Origin: JBPOFY01 sp051252415
GTDB lineage: Bacteria; Verrucomicrobiota; Verrucomicrobiia; Opitutales; Coraliomargaritaceae
Assembly: GCA_051252415.1 (NCBI GenBank)
Contig: JBPOGA010000018.1
Location: forward strand, 1 to 64,000
Reading direction: 5' to 3'
DNA: 64,000 nt
Shown here: one piece after another, positions 60,725 through 64,000 of the stretch
Numbering within the stretch: position 1 is the stretch's first letter
Layout of the letters: the number at the start of each line of letters is the position of its first letter
Notes under the pieces: generated by a model
The model's database searches: none
Told to the model about the DNA's origin: nothing
The model's input: the letters and a program-made list of their open reading frames with translations, nothing else
Translations under genes and position numbers: made by a program

Positions 60725-62635
60725 ATGGGTTCTACTAAAATTTCCTGCTGTGTTGCGTTTCTATTTATTGCCCAGCTGTTTACGTCAGTTTTGAGCGCGA
60801 AGCAAGTCGCATACATATATGGAGATGTTGCTGGGGATGGGACGATTCCTTCTGGTGGAGCGACTCCATACGACCAAATGCTCCTTACTGCGACGGGTAA
60901 TAAGGGCTGTTCCGAGTTTAGGCTTCTAGTTGAATCACAGGCTTACTCGATCGCGGGCTACTATGATGCGACAACGACTTTGAACGCTTCGTTTTTGAAT
61001 CAGTTTGATGTGATTGTATTTGGACTGCACCAGAAGATTTGGTCCGCGGCCGAAAAGACTGCGCTCGATATATGGCTGCGAGCGGGCGGAGGGATGCTTG
61101 TGTATAGCGATTCCGCAGCTGGTGGACACTATGGCACTGTCGGGATTAGTAATACGACTGGGAAAATTGCGGTGAACAATTTGGTTTCACAATATGGCCT
61201 AGAGGTGACGGTCGATCAAGGCGGTGGCACACGTTCCTATATTCCGAATACGGGTTCGCCGAATCCGATCATTTGGGATCAACCAGAATTTGAAGGCGAG
61301 GGCGTTTCACCAGTTGCTGTGAGCTTGGGTCCTGTAGTGGGTGCGCAGCCTCAGGTATTGATTCCACTCAGTCCGGCAAGTCGTGTGAATGGTGGTAGCG
61401 ATTTAAATATTAGTGACTTGAATATTTCGTTTTCGAATTGGGACTGGGCGGCGATCGCTTTAAGTGAAGTCGGCGATGGCAATGTGATTGCGATCTTTGA
61501 TCGTCAGCCGATGTGGAATCCAGGTAGCCCGGGGTCAGACATAGAAAAGGAAGATAATAAAGAAATTCTGCGACGCATCATTCGCTATCTGGCGCGCGAC
61601 TATGGGAACTCTGAGGAGTGGCTTGATCTTGGAGTGACTGGCGATCCTGCGCAGGAACGATTGGATCTCGTGTATCGGCAATGGAGTGGCGGCACAGGAG
61701 TCGTTGGCGTCGATTATACAGCGCGCAAAAATGTCTTTAGAGTTGAATATAAAACACAGTTGGATGCGCCATCATGGCTTTCGGATGCGAGCCTAGTCAC
61801 TACAATCGGGAGCCCGGTTGATAATGGTGACGAAACGGAGACAGTGACCGTCCGCTTGCTCCCGCCTGCTCAAAATGACGGTGCGCTCTTTGCTCGTGTC
61901 GCAGCAGAGCCGTCTTTGAATGTCGAGGTGTCTGCCGGTATCGACCGCTATATCGGTGAGAGTGGGCAGGCCATATTGTCGGGTTCAGCAAGTAGTGGCG
62001 GCGGGGCGCTCACGACCCAATGGAGTCGAGTGACTGGGCCAGGAACTGTTGTATTTGCGAATGATTCAGCTCAGCAAACCACGGCGACTTTCAGTGCACC
62101 GGGAATTTATGAGCTAGCCTTGACCGCAACAAACGGTCCGGCGTCCGGACAAGATATCACCGAGGTGCGTGTTATCGCGGATGCTGATGTCGTGAAGGCG
62201 ATTAATTGCGGCAACCTCAGTTCCGGGCATGTCGGTAGCAATGGCTTTACCTATGAGGCGGACACATTATTTTCTAATGGTAACACCGATGACTTCCCCG
62301 GGAATGCGGTTTCGAATACCGAGGATGATTTACTATATAATTACGCGCGTTCTGGGCATAGTAACTATACAATCCCAGTCGCCAATGGAGTCTACACTGT
62401 CTATCTGCAGTTTGCGGAAACTTACTTTTCTCAGGACAATAAGCGTGTCTTTGATGCATTCATTGAGGGCGTGCCAGTGTTGGACGATCTAGACCTGTAT
62501 GTCACTGCGCCGGGTAAATGGGTGGCATATGATAGGACCTTCACGACGACTGTGTCCGATGGGAACTTAGTCATTGGTTTCACCGCTAGCGTGAACAATG
62601 CGCTGTTGAATGCACTAGTTGTGGTCAAGCATTGA
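60725..62635 (+). CDS. Secreted ThuA-like/malectin multidomain protein
   Basis: 636 residues with a signal peptide ending near Ala25. Residues 25-300 form a flavodoxin/amidotransferase-like domain (VAYIYGDVAGDGTIPS, FDVIVFGLHQKIWS, WLRAGGGMLVYSDS), similar to ThuA-type or glutamine-amidotransferase-like proteins without an obvious catalytic Cys. A linker domain (300-400) and a PKD/REJ-like domain (about 405-490, SASSGGGALTTQWSRVTGPG) follow. Residues 495-636 are a malectin-like carbohydrate-binding domain starting KAINCGNLSSGHVG with YTVYLQFAETYF. Likely an extracellular carbohydrate-binding or -modifying protein. Isolated. Confidence 0.75.
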   Translation: MGSTKISCCVAFLFIAQLFTSVLSAKQVAYIYGDVAGDGTIPSGGATPYDQMLLTATGNKGCSEFRLLVESQAYSIAGYYDATTTLNASFLNQFDVIVFGLHQKIWSAAEKTALDIWLRAGGGMLVYSDSAAGGHYGTVGISNTTGKIAVNNLVSQYGLEVTVDQGGGTRSYIPNTGSPNPIIWDQPEFEGEGVSPVAVSLGPVVGAQPQVLIPLSPASRVNGGSDLNISDLNISFSNWDWAAIALSEVGDGNVIAIFDRQPMWNPGSPGSDIEKEDNKEILRRIIRYLARDYGNSEEWLDLGVTGDPAQERLDLVYRQWSGGTGVVGVDYTARKNVFRVEYKTQLDAPSWLSDASLVTTIGSPVDNGDETETVTVRLLPPAQNDGALFARVAAEPSLNVEVSAGIDRYIGESGQAILSGSASSGGGALTTQWSRVTGPGTVVFANDSAQQTTATFSAPGIYELALTATNGPASGQDITEVRVIADADVVKAINCGNLSSGHVGSNGFTYEADTLFSNGNTDDFPGNAVSNTEDDLLYNYARSGHSNYTIPVANGVYTVYLQFAETYFSQDNKRVFDAFIEGVPVLDDLDLYVTAPGKWVAYDRTFTTTVSDGNLVIGFTASVNNALLNALVVVKH

Positions 62636-62836
62636 CTACTATAGTTGGCATCGACGAATTGAGCCTTGGCATGCCAATGTCTGTGATCATTGAGTTTATT
62701 CGCTCATGATGGCACCACCCCGTCTCGTCAAGGAGGGGAGTTTTGAAGCTCTTCCCCCAGCCGAAATATTTGCGTCTTAACAATCGATGAATGCACGTCA
62801 GTTGTGGCACGTGCTTCCTGTAAATCGATTATGGAC

Positions 62837-64000
62837 CTACTTTTGAAGGGGCACTTTCAATTGCCAGCGTGCGAGTTGGTATTCGGGGATGTCTGGATTA
62901 CCAATATCGCTGATCAATTGAAGGAGCTCTTGGTGAGCTTCGATATTGCCTAGTGCGTATTCATGCTGTGCGATCCAAAAAGCGGCTTCGCAGATTTGAC
63001 GTTGTGCGAGCTCTGGAGTCGCCGCGATGCCTGCATGATCGATAATCGCTTTGCGATCGAGTTTGCCCGCATTGTAGCTCATGAACTTCTTCAGAAATTC
63101 AGAGGGCTCTGCACCATTTAAACGATGGTAAAAGCCAAGCGTCGCGCGTCCAGTGCCAGTGCGGACTTTAATTGCGTATTCCAGAAAGATAGCGGTTTCG
63201 TTGGGTTTGTCGCCTTTCTGTGCGAAGTAGTTGTCGAGGGATTTTGCCGCTTCCGGTATGTGATTTGTTGTGTAGGCGAGCAACGAATGTAGTAGCAGGA
63301 TATCTGTGTTCTTCGGGAGCTTTTCGGAGGCAAAACGAAAGTGCTGCTCCGCTGCATTGAGCTGTCCCAGTTGTAGTTCTACGAGCCCGAGTGCATAGGC
63401 ATAGGCTGAATTTTCAGGATCGAGGTTGCGGGCAATTTTATAATCCGCAACGGCACCTTCAAGGTCGCCAATAGTGCGGAGCAGGGCGCCGCGAGCTGCG
63501 CGAGTGTCGGCTTGGTTTGGGTCAATTGCAATCGCTTCGTTGTAGGCGCTGATGGCAAGTGTCGGCGTGTTTTCAATTTGGTGCGCGTGTCCGAGTAGCG
63601 CCCATGTCTCTGCGGTTGGGGCGACTTTATTGAGTGTGAGTGCCTCAAGTATCGGGATCGCTCGCTCGGCTTGTTTGCTGTGTATCAGTATCTGGCTTGC
63701 GGCTAAACTTTCTTCAGTGCTTTCGGGCAGGAAGCCTAGATTGAGAGCCTTGATGATTTCAGTTTTTGCATCCTCGTTACGGTTTAGCGCTCTTAGGCAG
63801 AGGCCACGATGGAAGTGGAGCGCTGGGGTGAGTTGACTTTCATGCTTTAAATCAATGGCTTCCTCGAATTTCTCACGTGCTGTGCCCACACGCCCTTTTG
63901 AGTAGGCGGAGCGTCCTTCAAAGTAGAGCGTGATGTCAGTGAGTTCAGGCACTTTCGCTAGTGTAGGAATGAGCTCGTCAAGTGTCTCCCAGCGCTCAGC
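62837..64000 (-). CDS. Tetratricopeptide-repeat protein, C-terminal part (5' end outside window)
   Basis: The frame is open to position 64000, so the 5' end is missing; a GTG at 63952 is internal. At least eight TPR-like helical pairs are visible (SAYSKGRVGTAREKFEEAID, AISAYNEAIAIDPNQADTRA, AVADYKIARNLDPENSAYA, QLNAAEQHFRFASEKLPKN). TPR arrays mediate protein-protein contacts; no enzyme domain is seen in this part. The last 120 residues continue with less regular helices. Role unknown. Confidence 0.8.
   Translation of the reverse strand, partial: AERWETLDELIPTLAKVPELTDITLYFEGRSAYSKGRVGTAREKFEEAIDLKHESQLTPALHFHRGLCLRALNRNEDAKTEIIKALNLGFLPESTEESLAASQILIHSKQAERAIPILEALTLNKVAPTAETWALLGHAHQIENTPTLAISAYNEAIAIDPNQADTRAARGALLRTIGDLEGAVADYKIARNLDPENSAYAYALGLVELQLGQLNAAEQHFRFASEKLPKNTDILLLHSLLAYTTNHIPEAAKSLDNYFAQKGDKPNETAIFLEYAIKVRTGTGRATLGFYHRLNGAEPSEFLKKFMSYNAGKLDRKAIIDHAGIAATPELAQRQICEAAFWIAQHEYALGNIEAHQELLQLISDIGNPDIPEYQLARWQLKVPLQK

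Noticed and set aside
62636..62836. Possible gene in the gap between the malectin protein and the TPR gene
   Set aside because: Only short frames; the segment carries a fragment of a family F arm (near 62801) and nothing else recognised.

Overview
The window looks like a chromosomal stretch from a member of the Verrucomicrobiota, most likely an Opitutales/Puniceicoccales-type marine bacterium (inference). The reasons are the mix of a PEP-CTERM protein, giant autotransporter-type beta-strand-repeat proteins without a barrel, a propeller sensor kinase, a bacterial SET-domain protein, FabV, weak Shine-Dalgarno sequences, and many dispersed palindromes between genes. No rRNA, tRNA, CRISPR array, prophage or transposase gene was seen.

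Layout. 1-9000: start of ppdK, a PEP-CTERM trypsin-like protein, tatC, a GAF histidine kinase flanked by direct copies of the tatC tail, aroB, the ribH-nusB-ftsY cluster and tgt. 9000-12900: a decayed copy of the sodA 3' end, a GYF/single-membrane-span acidic protein, an outer-membrane barrel protein and intact sodA. 12964-24003: four tightly packed minus-strand genes (receiver protein, methyltransferase, a roughly 2,536-residue repeat surface protein, and a secreted HExxH protein sharing the same C-terminal module), preceded by a LuxR-type response regulator and its propeller sensor kinase (24361-28149). 28229-46354: mostly housekeeping genes (tadA, infA, cysK, fabV, a ribBA-like gene with a dead second domain, a phosphoesterase, a parvulin, a histidine kinase, mfd, rnc, phoH-like, htrA-like, ychJ-like, a GIY-YIG gene, pal). 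46450-52300: a CbiX-like gene, small envelope proteins, a SET-domain gene, a TonB-like gene, a frameshifted TM2 gene and nth. 52711-64000: clpB, a putative ADP-ribosyltransferase-fold protein with a small downstream ORF, pnp, rpsO with a structured leader, a malectin-type secreted protein and a TPR protein running off the edge.

How genes work together. ribH and the ribBA-like gene belong to riboflavin synthesis, but the GTP cyclohydrolase II half of the latter has lost its zinc cysteines, so a separate RibA is expected elsewhere. rnc, mfd, pnp, rpsO, nusB and infA are information-processing genes. tatC, ftsY, the HtrA-like protease, the parvulin and pal serve export and envelope upkeep. The 12964-28149 block reads as one regulated surface-protein locus.

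The intergenic regions hold several families of inverted repeats, including a MITE-like family with 22-bp terminal repeats present three times. Two gene-tail duplications (tatC and sodA) are also visible. The most novel-looking items are the surface-protein operon, the ADP-ribosyltransferase-like protein, the MITE family, and a Tgt lacking two of its three zinc cysteines.
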